Positions 23,162 through 35,884 of a stretch of 64,000 nt of DNA are shown here, piece after piece. Every line of letters starts with the position of its first letter. Within the stretch, counting starts at the first letter, position 1. The position numbers and the translations under genes were made by a program. This DNA comes from Lobosporangium transversale (lineage: Eukaryota; Mortierellomycota; Mortierellomycetes; Mortierellales; Mortierellaceae). The notes beneath the pieces were generated by a model. The model saw nothing but the letters and a program-made list of their open reading frames with translations, searched no databases and was not told the origin of the DNA. Location: assembly GCF_002105155.1 (NCBI RefSeq), contig NW_019028984.1:620001-684000 (forward strand), read 5' to 3'.

Positions 23162-23674
23162 ATGCATCCCATTATTAAACGCAAAGCACCCACAGACGAT
23201 TCCACTGAGCATGACACGCAAGTGTCAAAGAAACAACGAAACGAAAAGACACAAGGACAGGTGGCAGATGTTGATAGAGCCATTGATTGGTCGTCGTCCT
23301 CGTCATGGATGCGATCATTCAACTATAATAGGAGATACCAAAATACTAATAGAGCCAATGATTGGTCGTCGTCCTCTTCGTGGACGCGATCATTCAGGTA
23401 TAACAGCGGCAATCCAAACAGGATGCGCAGAACATTTCTGCGTGATCCGGCGACTGGAAGCACTTTCACCTTATTGTCCTCTCCGTCGTACAACGCTCTC
23501 AAAATGGAAACAAAATGGCAACCCGCAAAACCAGACCGAAAGGGTATGACTGTTGTTCATATAGAGTCTTCTCACGATACAACATCGACAACTTTAATAT
23601 CAACAGTGGTATCATCCACATCAGTCAAATCCTCTACGGCTTCGGTCGGCGTAAGGCCCCGATCTCATGAGTAA
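23162..23674 (+). CDS. orphan protein with duplicated Trp/Ser motif
   Basis: 170 aa, single exon, behind a typical pyrimidine-rich 5' leader. The N-terminus is basic with a nuclear-signal-like KKQR. A motif of about 28 residues is duplicated: RAIDWSSSSSWMRSFNYN and RANDWSSSSSWTRSFRYN. The C-terminal third is Ser/Thr-rich. No known family is recognised. It lies between a MITE and decayed transposons, so it may be a lineage-specific gene or part of a repeat. Confidence 0.5.
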   Translation: MHPIIKRKAPTDDSTEHDTQVSKKQRNEKTQGQVADVDRAIDWSSSSSWMRSFNYNRRYQNTNRANDWSSSSSWTRSFRYNSGNPNRMRRTFLRDPATGSTFTLLSSPSYNALKMETKWQPAKPDRKGMTVVHIESSHDTTSTTLISTVVSSTSVKSSTASVGVRPRSHE

Positions 23675-23782
23675 GGAGCGTCCGAAAGAGAAAGCGGGGG
23701 GTCCGGGTTCAAAACAACAAAGGAGCCCGAAGAGCAATAAGTAAGGCTATGCAGAACCGGAAAGGACTCGGATATTCCCTCG

Positions 23783-23822
<40 letters not shown>

Positions 23823-23984
23823 ATTTCGTATGATTGTTTTTGTTGTGAAAAGAAGAGACAAAATTGCTCAAATTGCTTAATGTGTCAATATATAGTGTTA
23901 ACCTATTAAAAGGTTTGTTTTAATAATTATAATAAAATTATCTTTGTCTCTAAGCTTTTACAAACAACAGCAACAGTCTATAAA
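23675..23984. other. intergenic region with 35-A run
   Basis: Contains an A-run of about 36 nt (23782-23817) shortly after the orphan gene, then AT-rich DNA leading to the decayed Tc1 copy. No gene is seen. Confidence 0.5.
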
Positions 23985-24745
23985 AGCAATAAGGGGGATA
24001 TGCCTGTCAGTAAGCGCGGTCGACCACAGAATGTGCCTATGAAGATCATGGAGTATCTGAAGGTTTACATTAAACGAGGTGTATTCAAGTCTGCTGAAAA
24101 ATATTTTGTAGATAGATCGTGAGCAATAGAAAAAGTAAGTGAGAATAAGATGTGGCTCCACACACCACATTCATGAGGTATTTATTCATTTTCTGGTAGA
24201 GGGACGTGTACCAGGTAGCTACGTATCTCTCTATAGGATGACATGGGTTCGTTCTAAAGCCTCATATCAAAGATATATCGCGTCATTGTGTATGGTGCGT
24301 TATTGCCACTAATTTCTACCGCGAATCTTTTTAGCGTATTAATTTTGAATTTTGATGCCTAGTTTTTTCTAGCTAGGCCATTATAATATTGCATATTGTG
24401 AAATATCCAACAGGTACATCTGACTACGGAGGAGGCCACACTTCCGGTCAAGCCTACGCAGTCGCCCGACCTCAACCCCGTGGAACACATGTGGTTAGAA
24501 TTGGAGGGGTGGCTTGCGAAGTATCCAGCGTATCTTGGTTGAGTGGTACAAAATCCCAGTGAGCTTCTACCGTAAGCTCATCAGTAGTATGCATAGCAGA
24601 CTCTGGGCTGTCGATAATGCAAAAGGTAGGAATACCTGGTACTGATCTGGATTGTGGCAAGTTAGTGAATAAGAGTTTACGACCCCAAAGCGGCACTTGC
24701 AAAAACGTCTTATTGACTTGATTGAAAAAGATTGCTATTCCAGTA
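23985..24745 (+). pseudogene. decayed Tc1/mariner copy, interrupted
   Basis: Fragments match the intact transposase in order on the + strand. At about 23999-24105: MPVSKRGRPQNVPMKIMEY and KRGVFKSAEK. At about 24416-24540: LTTEEATLPVKPTQSPDLN with the final catalytic Glu (PVEHMW). At 24541-24645: VEWYKIPVSFYRKLIS and SRLWAVDNAKG. The middle of the catalytic domain is missing, replaced by about 300 bp of unrelated DNA that includes the dispersed repeat at 24134. A 3' TIR (24700-24755) matches that of the intact copy. It cannot make a transposase. Confidence 0.85.
24134..24186. repeat. dispersed 53-bp repeat, copy A
   Basis: Matches 54193-54245 at 46 of 53 positions without gaps (starts AGTAAGTGAGAATAAGATGT, ends TTTATT). 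It is inside the DNA that interrupts the decayed Tc1 copy, so it is probably one end of another element. Confidence 0.8.
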
Positions 24746-24897
24746 GAGGACTGAGATACAAAGCACAATACATCATGATGATGTAAATGAAGACGGGTCC
24801 TTTTTTATACCAAGTATGATCTATGTCTACATAGATGAATCCTAAGAAATGGAAACGGAAAGTTGCTGGAAGGAAACATGGGGGTATTTCTGCACGG
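24741..24897. repeat. shared flank repeat, copy 2
   Basis: Partner of 19391-19559. It begins at the terminal inverted repeat (CAGTAGAGGACTGA) of the decayed Tc1 copy and ends at TTTCTGCACG. Confidence 0.8.
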
Positions 24898-25567
24898 TAG
24901 TGAAGGAAGTGGCAGACCACGAAAAACCATCTCACCCCGCTATGTATGAAGCTGTGCAAGAATTTCGCCTCTACCAACGCAGTCAAGAATTCACAAGATC
25001 AAGATGATGATGCGGAGCCCACTACAGCATGGGGGAATATTGAAGTGGCTAGGGAGGGATTTGTTCTTGGGACTATGAAGAAGCCACTTTTGTATGAACA
25101 ACGGCCTCTCGAGAAATTACTTTTAAGGCTCTTGCCGTCAACAGAGTGACCTTCAATTTAATTGACTCGGGTGTCAGGGACTGACAAGATGATTGTAAGA
25201 AAAGTAAGTAATTGAGGAACAAGGATAGCAGCGAGTTTAAGGACTAGGATGGGCTCAAGGTTTTCTACATTACAAGTCTATGATATCTATACTTGATCGT
25301 CTGGAGCGGAGACGCGTTCCATGAACTCTAAATAAAGCTTACTCAAAACACTCCCTAATACCTTTTACCATATGCGGAACTCCAAGTGCTGAGTTAACTT
25401 AATACAAGGGATCCGAGGAAGATATCCGGTGCAGTCTTATTTCAGGGCTACTTGGAACCGTGGGCCATGTTCACTGGTCTATAGCTCTTCCAAAATTCTA
25501 GAGGCTATCCACGGAGCTAGAAAGCTAGGAGATGCGACTTGGTTTGACAGACAAAACTTTGTATGAG

Positions 25568-25746
25568 AGGGCATCGAAGATAACATCACATTTGGGGCTC
25601 ATGCCAATCTCGCGCGTTCGTACCTGTATATCCGATCCACATCAACTGAGTCTGAGCATTTGTTCAGTAAGGCTGGGCTAGTCCTCTCATCGCTTAGGAC
25701 CAACCTCAGCGATCAAAATGTACGCAACATCATGTTTAGTCACTGA
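25568..25746 (+). pseudogene. hAT transposase C-terminal relic
   Basis: An open stretch ending at TGA (25744) reads ARSYLYIRSTSTESEHLFSK then AGLVLSSLRTNLS and NVRNIMFSH. This is the conserved C-terminal dimerisation segment of hAT transposases (pattern YL.I..TS..SER.FS.AG...S..R..L....V....F). The preceding 24898-25567 holds no catalytic domain that I can read, although the open frame at 24946-25149 may belong to the same decayed element. Confidence 0.75.
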
Positions 25747-26859
25747 GAAAGTTAGACTTACAATGAAAATAAAAAGTATTTTGTTAAAATAATAAAGTGA
25801 TTAGCAACATTAAGTTCAAGTCGCTTTATTATACCCCGTCAATGAAACTCGCCATATCTTAATGCTCAGACGTAGACCCAAGTCATTGTGGTGATATAAG
25901 GGCATCTTCCTTTGGCTGCTACTATTTTTCTGATTACTCGTAATCGTAACACGCTTAATTCTTCATCTATTTTTTTTTTTAAATATGTCACTTTCCCTCA
26001 GTATACCTTGGCCTTTGTCTTTGTCTTGCTCATTTCGTAATCGTTTTATCTCCAGTTTAATCAATTTCTTTATCTTAAATTCCTGTCCTTGCAAATAGCA
26101 TCCAATAAGTCGAAGCATCCAGGAAATATGGGCTTCAGTATTGTTAATTCAGGGCAAGGCCTCTTTCACTAAACTCAAACAGTGGCAAGAGAAGAATCTA
26201 GTGCAGTCTTAGCACCAGTGTTGCTTGTTGTCGCAGGGGATGCTTATTGGTCTTTAAGATCTTTAAGATATAGAGATATAGAAGTCTGACTATGAACGAT
26301 ATTGTAAAGAAGAGAATGCAGAGACACAATTAAAGTACGCGACTGCTTTTCGAGGCAAGATCTAATCTGTCGTGGTGTCTTTTCCCTGAGAATTGAAATG
26401 AAAATGGCAGGGGGAAAAGAGAAGAAGCCTGTTATGCATGCAGATGGTGGTGGATATTTTTTTTTTTTTTTACATCAAGGACAAAAAGGACAAAAAGATC
26501 AAGCCTGTTATTTTTTTTTCAGGTTCGCGCTGTTTGTGCAATAGGTTTGTGCTGTATGGGCGGTAGAAATCAAAATATCGCGCAGATACGAAAAACGTGA
26601 CCTAAGCAACACGCGTCCTTCTCAATCACCCTGATTTAGTCATAAGCTGCATTACATCCTCTCTTTGTAGTTCGAATCTATAACATCAGACATCAGTATA
26701 ATCGTCGCTTTATACTTTTCATTTTCTATTTTTTTTTTTTTTTCCTTTTCTTTTTCACAATTTATTTTTGCGACCATCATCAGAATCAATAATATCCACT
26801 TCGAAGGTAATATTATTACATTGATGTTGAAACTATGCATCCTTTTTGCCTGCTCTCCT
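25747..26859. other. accessory intergenic region
   Basis: AT-rich, with several T-runs (25971-25980, 26457-26471, 26731-26743). No coding sequence is recognised. Confidence 0.45.
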
Positions 26860-26915
26860 TGCCCATTGGCTTTCGTTATTTAGTGGTAGGGCGTACTGCC
26901 ATTTCCCTGAGTAAC

Positions 26916-27309
26916 GGATTGATTTCAATGTCGTAAAGGAACGGGTTAGTTTCGCGGTTATTGCCCGACATGTAGCCCGCACCTTATGGTGCCATCTATA
27001 TGTCCATCAATGATCCCACCAATCTACATGGCTACTTGACATTTTGGGTTGGTGGTCGCGACTGGCAAAATGGACTATGTGCACCCAGACGCAAGATGCT
27101 GTTGGTCACATACTGCATTCAGACTTTCTCAGTTCTTGTTATGTCTACCCTCTCTGCCCCTCTGGCTTTCGCATTCAAAGTCGGTGTTCTACCGTTTCTT
27201 TGATCAGCGGATTGATTTCAGTGTCGTGGAGGGATGGGTTAGCTTCGCGATCATTGCCCGACATATAGCCCGCTCCTTATGGTGCCATCTATATGTCCAT
27301 CAATGATCC
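26916..27309. repeat. direct duplication, 293-bp period
   Basis: 26916-27016 and 27209-27309 match at 91 of 101 positions without gaps, and nine of the ten differences are transitions. Weaker similarity continues on both sides (GGCTTTCG..., GTCGCGAC.GGCAAA), so the duplicated unit is probably near 290 bp and tandem. It is immediately upstream of the gene at 27518. No long open frame runs through it. Confidence 0.8.
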
Positions 27310-27517
27310 TGTTCAGGCATTCGCTTTCTTGGATAGAGTGTCTGACAGTCGCGACAGGCAAAGATAAGGACATCCTTGTTTTACGGAAGAGTGACTGTAT
27401 CCAAGCTGTCTACTTTTTTAAGAAAAAACAATATCATAACTTATATTATTTTAATTATGCAATTTAAAGACTCGTCTAATTTACTGATTTTCCAAGCATT
27501 AGGGTCTTTCGTACACG

Positions 27518-29256
27518 ATGGTCAAGGGAGGCATCGACGTTGGAGATTGGAGAAACGGCTTTAACCAAGCAAGAGTTGGCGCAGGTTACTTTCTTAGCCA
27601 ACAAGGACGCCTGAAATTTACCCCAGAAGGCTATATAGGATTTCGGGCATTGAGGCGTCAGGACTCTACTAAGTTACTGCAAGAGTGGGATCGTTGGATT
27701 CGAGATCTCCGATGTAGTCCCTTTGAACACGTTAAAAAGGCCGCTAATCTTGCTTCGGCTATGTGTATTAAGCATTTGGATGACTACTACCGAGATCGAG
27801 TGATTTCTGAAAGCGAGATAATTTCTCTTGAGAATGCTTCTGAGAAATTGGCGGATTCTGAACAAGAGTTAATATTGCTTTCGCGAGAGCGTAGAGAAAA
27901 AAGGAATTCGCAGGAGGTCGATAGTATTCAGTATTCTACCATTAAAGCAGGGTATCTAGGAAACACAACTGGGGAGACTTCATCTCTCCTATCGGAAGAT
28001 GACGTGGCACAAAGAACGTCACCAGTTCGTGAAGTCGAAGAGGATAAAGTCAATCGGAAATACACTCCACCACCTCAAGTTCCTCATGTCATGGCCGATG
28101 TCAAGTTTGAAGGTTCTGAATTTTGGAGAATGATTGGGATGGCATCAACCTGGACGACCGAAGGTGTCGACATGTTGATGAGTTTCGATGATGCTAGGGA
28201 AGCTGTACTGGCCCTCTTACCTGATATTACTCTTTGTCAAGATAACGTGGCCGACTTTTGTTACGACAGTGAGCTTCAGGACTTGATGGATGACGAAGCA
28301 TTTGGCTTGGCATTAGACTCTCTCCCTACTATGCCATGTCTTCCAGTAGAGCAATTAGAATTGCTCCATCACGTATTTGGAGGTGATAATTCGTGGGAAG
28401 GGATTTCGGACCGCGTCGATGACTTAATGAAAGTCCCAAGCCCAGTACCTGCGTTGAATAGGTACATATTTACAGCATTCCACCCATTCCGGGCCGCATT
28501 CGCCGATAGAGGAGCTATTAGTGCAAGTATTAATGAACGGCAATACTTCAGAGACTATGTGGTCGAGCTACTCCGAGGCGCCCTAAGTGTGTATGGTATC
28601 CCATATGCATGGGGGGAGGTGTATGTTCCTGCTGTCGCGTTTCGCAAGGGCAATGAGTCGACTGGCACTGGGAGAGGAAAGTTTGCGGATGGAGTTTCCG
28701 AAGTGGCTGGCCACCAAATTTTCTTGTCGGAGAGCAGTCAACTACATCGGGCTAACACATCTAAGGAACAAGGAGATAAACTGAAGCTGAAACGGATGCT
28801 CCGTGATCTGTTTAACTACACTGTCTTGGAGATGACAAGGAACAAGGACAAAGTCAGCCCTAGACTGACAGTATTTGGCTCACGGACATTCAGAGACACT
28901 ACAGAGCTCATTGCCATGGATTATGAAGGTGTGTACAGGGCATACTGCCTAGGGTCTTTCAAGGTTGTCACCGAAGCTGGGGATGCCAAAAAATTGTTGG
29001 AGTGTTTTGAGATGTGCCTAAGGTTTGCCCTGACTGTAAAGACCCAGGTTGATGAACGGTCGGGGGCTGGGAGGTTGAGCGATACTGAGGCACTCAAGCT
29101 AACTAAGGCAGCGAGGAGGTTGCTTATTCCTACCACTATTACACCAACTAAGCAGCAGCAGCAACAGCGTCTACAACAGCAACAGCAGCACCTTCAGCAA
29201 GAACACCAACAGCCTCAACAGCGCTATCAACACCAACAGCAGTATCAGAAGCGGCT

Positions 29257-29294
<38 letters not shown>

Positions 29295-29317
29295 CATTAT
29301 TAAAGAGGCGCCGCTAG
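27518..29317 (+). CDS. uncharacterised protein with possible PD-(D/E)XK-type site and polyQ tail
   Basis: 599 aa in one open exon from ATG 27518 (an upstream exon is possible). Residues 1-150 are charged and helical. A Pro-rich linker near 190 leads to a folded-looking region (about 200-540). There, Asp391 in FADGVSEVAG is followed 14 residues later by Glu405 in IFLSESS. This D...E-x-S spacing on a strand resembles PD-(D/E)XK nuclease-fold proteins common among expanded families in early fungi, although the usual Lys is replaced. The last about 55 residues are almost all Gln with Arg/His and end LLKRRR, a possible nuclear signal. It sits in the transposon-rich island. No family name is recognised; the nuclease-fold idea is inference. 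Confidence 0.7.
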
Positions 29318-30038
29318 GAACCCTTTTGTCTGCGAATGCAGTCTCATCAACTTGAACGCTGTTTTTTCAATGTGATTATCCATGAGCTTAAGGAACTATC
29401 CATCAGGATTTTTGTCTTGCCATCCTTCATCAAACTCGCCATCGCTGTTTTTCAGAACACCCAGGTGTTCGCAGTCCTTCATGCGCGCGGCGGAACTTGC
29501 TTGCATATTCTCCATCCTTTCATCGCTTATACCAGTATAGAGCACATACTAGAGCACTGAATACTTCTTTCATTACACCATGGTTGGTGGTAGAACATGT
29601 AATAGAAATGAAATATAGAGCAACGAGTTCGTAGCTTATCTTCACGACTTGATAAATACTGATGGTTCGGTATAGACGCTTTTTGTATATCATGAAGAGA
29701 CTTATGAAGCAGAGATAAAATCACCGAGTTCCCTTTAGATGGATGTGCTCTTGCAATGAAAAGCTTTTGTCACTAACTACAGTATTTTGTATGGAAATAA
29801 AGACCTTAATCCTTTATTGTCTATTGGAGAGAAATTCTCCAGGAAATAAAATTTTTCGACCCACAGGCGAAAGCCCAAGCCGCAATAGAGAATGAACACT
29901 ACTGTCAACGTGGTCGACTTGTGCCAGCTGTTCTCACCTCCCTTGCTTCTGTAATAACAAGAACACATTTGTGGACCACTTGCCATTTACCAACCAACGA
30001 ATACCGCTTAGACTTCCTTTACAACATCACCTCTCATC
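29318..30038. other. intergenic region upstream of VPS29
   Basis: No gene is recognised over 720 bp. The last 100 bp before the VPS29 ATG (CTTTACAACATCACCTCTCATC) look like a 5' leader. Confidence 0.45.
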
Positions 30039-31182
30039 ATGGTAATGCAATCCATATTTAACAGGGAAAGAAATAGACAGGAGTACATGTACCTGAGAAG
30101 AGGAAAAAGGACAGGAGCGAGAAACCATGCCTAACAAAGAAGCGCTCTTGTATCTTTCACAAACAACAGCTGGTTCTAGTAATAGGCGATCTTCATATCC
30201 CCCATAGAGCGCATGACCTGCCTGCCAAGTTCAGAAAGCTGCTTGTAAGGGAAAAAAAAAAAAAAAAAAAAAAAAAGAATAAGACATTTGTGATATCCAA
30301 CCTAATTGCGAAGAGGCGCGTCAACAACAAGACCTTTCCTTTTTTTTTTTTGCTAACAGCCATGGACGAATTCGTATTCATGTCCTGGATTCACAACCCC
30401 TTCCATTCACGACAATTGTAATTTAGGTTCCAGGAAAGATTCAACAAATCATTTCAACAGGAAATGTGTGTGACAAAGAAACTTTTGACTACCTCCGGTC
30501 AGTTGCAGGAGATATTCAAGTCGTCAGGGGAGACTATGACCAAGTAAAGAAAAAAAAAAAAAAAAAAAAAAAAAACACACTTGATAAAATATACAAATGC
30601 ACTGTGCACGCTTGTCCTTTGCATTACCTAATTATAAGGCAAAACGGTTTTGATGACCTTTTTTTTTTCTGTTTACTAGAACCCATCCTGGCCGTTGTCA
30701 AAAATCATTACGCATGGTCCTATTCGCATTGGAGTTTTGCATGGACATCAGATCATCCCTTGGGGCGATACAGAGGCGCTCAATATTACGGCGCGTCAGA
30801 TGGACGTCGACATCCTCTTAACAGGACATACCCATAAGTTTGAGGCATTTGAGCATGAAGGCAAATTCTTTGTCAACCCAGGATCGGCTACTGGTGCATA
30901 TCATCCCCAAATTGAGTAACGTGTCTAAAGCCTCAATGTTCAAATGACAGCATGACAATCGTTCATTTTTATGTCAATACATAGTTCGTATCAACTGACT
31001 GAATACTGCGTTTATTTTTTACTTGATGAAAACAAACACTCTGTAGGGATGTGACACCTTCATTTGTTCTGATGGATTTGCAAGGGTCTGTGGTAGTCTT
31101 GTATGTATATCAATTAATCGATGGCGAGGTCAAAGTCGAAAGAATTGAGTACCGAAAGCCGTTCGACAACCGTGGTGTCTAA
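30039..31182 (+). CDS. VPS29: retromer subunit VPS29
   Basis: Five exons: 30039-30041 (the ATG alone), 30170-30244, 30427-30543, 30680-30915, 31047-31182, giving 188 aa (human about 182). The phosphoesterase-fold motifs are all present: [61 protein letters not shown] and [20 protein letters not shown]. The C-terminal strand reads [22 protein letters not shown]29 joins VPS35 in the retromer coat that recycles cargo from endosomes to the Golgi. An apparent stop just after PQIE is only the read-through of a GTAACG donor. Two introns carry A-runs of 24 nt or more. Confidence 0.95.
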
Positions 31183-32042
31183 ATGGGATGAAAAACAAAA
31201 AGCAAAAATAAAATAAAAAAATAAAATAAAATAATGGCGAATTGTCAGAGTCGTAAGGAGACTATATCTGGATAATGAAAACATGATTAGAACCTGAATA
31301 AAGAGATTGAATGCGATAATACACTCAACGCAACTACGCGTTATCAGTTTAGCGTGTTCGTAGGTTAATTCGCTTTGCCTACTCTGCTGACGGAGTAAAG
31401 AACCTGGCATTTGCAGTCCCTAGGATCATGGACAATATGATTTATACAGTCGACTCACCATAAGGGCCATCCATAGGAAATAACCCTTTTTAGAGAACAT
31501 ATTTGTCTGCTCCGATTTACATGGGTCCAGCACGGCGGCCCATTTTCTCTGAAAGAAACAAACTGGCCTTGTGTCATGATCAATACTTTAAATCGATGTC
31601 AAGGCGCGTTTGTATTCTATTTAAACTAATGATACTACGGTTTTGATATGGATTAGCAAAAAGCCTCAAGACACATGTGGCATAAATATATACTTTATAT
31701 CCTTCCTAGAGGTTTCAATCGTTTTAAAGGAATATTGAGCAACTTTTCTACTAGAGGTGCGGGCAACCTTTTCGGAGTATGTGAGTGGAAATGTTACTCC
31801 TATTTTGGAGGAAAGTTTTTTGTGACACGTGCAAGAGTCCAGTAAACGAGTTACGGATAGGGATAAAAGTCACAACAGCAGCCAATTGCACCATGAAAGC
31901 GCATTGCTGTGATTCATATTTTAACGGTTTATCTCAATCCAATGAGCTTCTTTCTTCCTTCTTTCTCTTCTCTCTCCTCTCTCCTCTCCTAAGGTCTTTG
32001 CCCCTCTTGTACACCTTATCATTGTCATATACAGATATCATC
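31183..32042. other. intergenic region VPS29-DAHP synthase
   Basis: 860 bp. It starts with an AAAATAAAATA 3' UTR-like stretch; the last 100 bp are CT-rich (TTCTCTTCTCTCCTCTCTCCTC), a likely promoter and 5' leader of the DAHP synthase gene. The + strand open frame at 31785 shows no coding features. Confidence 0.45.
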
Positions 32043-34143
<2,101 letters not shown>

Positions 34144-34725
34144 ACTAGGGGGACCTTCTTGTAGATTTTCATTCATTTGTTTACGCATTTCTTTTCTTAT
34201 TTTCAATGCAAATATTCGATTATTCAGTAAATAAAAATAAAAAATAGATAAAACTTGGTCGTTGGCTTGTCTGCGAGACATAATACGTTAACCAATGTGA
34301 TCTAACTCACAAAGGCCACTTACATCGGTATAGCTCCCGGGTTCTGCACTGCTCATCATTACAGCATCTAATTTAGTTCTGTAATTACCGGGATGTTATC
34401 TTTCTTTTTTTTTTTTTTTTTTTTTTTTTTCGACACCAAATGCTGCCTTACACCAACTTGTGAAAAAGATCGATCAAGTCTAAGAGATGTTCTGTATGCT
34501 GACCCCCACGCTTCTGCCGAGTCCACCACTGCTGTCTCAAATCAGCTTAATGACGATGGCTCAAAAAAGGGTGATAGATAGCATGTAGTTTAAACAGAAA
34601 CAGCAGGATCCACATTATAATGACATATTTGTAATAGCATGCATTTTTAATTATTATTACATTGGCTTTTGTTGCAATTTCTAGCGCGAATACCTTTATC
34701 TCGCAATTGACTTCATTCTGTTCTA
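34144..34725. other. convergent intergenic region DAHP synthase-GET1
   Basis: 582 bp with a T-run (34405-34430). A short + strand open stretch after it (34431-34581, CCLTPTCEKDRSSLRDVLYA...) has some coding look and ends at TAG, but lacks a start or partner exon. I do not call a gene. Confidence 0.4.
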
Positions 34726-35884
34726 TTATGCTTTCCTCCTCCCTCTATCTTCTCCACGACCTAGATTTCCTGTCCCACGTACAGATGACGATCTAGATGT
34801 CGCCAAGGGTGAGGATGCACCACTGCCGCTGCGATTGCCAACACCAGCCATCATGTCTGGATGGAGTGTTTGCCCGAACATGGCCGCAAAAGGACTTCCA
34901 GGACCAAACATATTGGCAGCATCCATACCTGGTGCTCCCTCCATTCCACCGGGAGCTCCAAAGTCATTGGCCATCGCTGCAAACGGGTTTCCGCCCATGC
35001 CTCCAGGCGATCCTCCAGAGCCTGCTGCTGCTGCACTGGCCATGCTTGCCATATTGGCGAATGCTGCAAATGGGTTGTTGGAAGATGCATCAGCAGATTG
35101 TTCTGGTTTCAAAGCTCTAGCGGCTGGGATGAACTCTACAAGCTGAGATACGAATAAAATAATGACCTTGCGACAGAAATAGAACCAGATAGCAATGCTG
35201 ACTGCTCCAGTTTCTGCAAAAGGCAAAGCAAGAAAGCGCTCTGCAGGACCAAACCAACCAGGAGGTACATAAAAGACAGCAACACGTCTATACCAAGCGA
35301 CCATGATGAATTGAATCCCGTTGGTGATGAACCACAATAAACTCTTGAACTTGATCTCAAATGAAGCCTTGGTGAGATGAAGCTCCGAGGTGAGTTTTTC
35401 CAGTTCTGCAATCTTGGAGTCCATTTTACGACGTAGTTTAGCCCATTTTGCGAATTCGTCCTGAGAGGATGTACGAGAAAGGTCATTTTTGAGAGTAAGA
35501 ACTTCCTTCTTAAGTTGACGCTGTTTAGTAACCTTGTCCTTGTTTATGAATTTTAGATAGACATCATATGCCTATTTAGAAGCAGATAAAAAAATAAAAA
35601 TAAATAAAAATAAAAAAAAAATCATTAGTGAGAGAGGGATACGGCAAGATTCGGATTAAAGTAAACACAAGTTGTACAGGGGATGAATAGTCTATAGTCA
35701 TGTCATACTCCAATCATGCCCTGATCCAAGGGTAGAGTTGGTTTATGCAATAAGTTTTAAAGGATCAAAAATAATATATCATAAAGAGCTTCTTTCTTAC
35801 CATAGCAGTGACATGGGTTTTCCCAACAAAATTGATCAGCTCAGTGAGCAGGACCACCAGGAGGACTCCGATGGCAAGCTGCAT
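34726..35884 (-). CDS. GET1: GET1/WRB-type ER receptor subunit with long Gly/Ala/Met-rich tail
   Basis: Exons 35884-35801 and 35571-34726, phase 0, 309 aa. TM1 is at the N-terminus (LAIGVLLVVLLTELINFVG), followed by a cytosolic coiled coil (about 35-105) with DEFAKWAKLRRKMD, the segment that contacts GET3. TM2 (about 112-135, VAWYRR, VFYVPPGW) and TM3 (about 150-175, TGAVSIAIWFYFCRKVI) follow. This order is that of GET1/WRB, the ER-membrane receptor for tail-anchored protein insertion by GET3. Family members usually end soon after TM3. Here a further about 120 residues are rich in Gly, Ala, Met, Pro and repeated NPFAAFANMA/NPFAAMAND/PFAAMFGQ units, ending in a basic GRRKA. Divergent from RBM25. 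Confidence 0.9.

Noticed and set aside
34393-34581. Coding-like + strand stretch after a T-run, ending at TAG
   Set aside because: No start codon or partner exon could be found, and the DAHP synthase already ends normally.
34797-35157. Several + strand open frames of about 100 residues
   Set aside because: Shadows of the Gly/Ala-rich tail of GET1 on the - strand.
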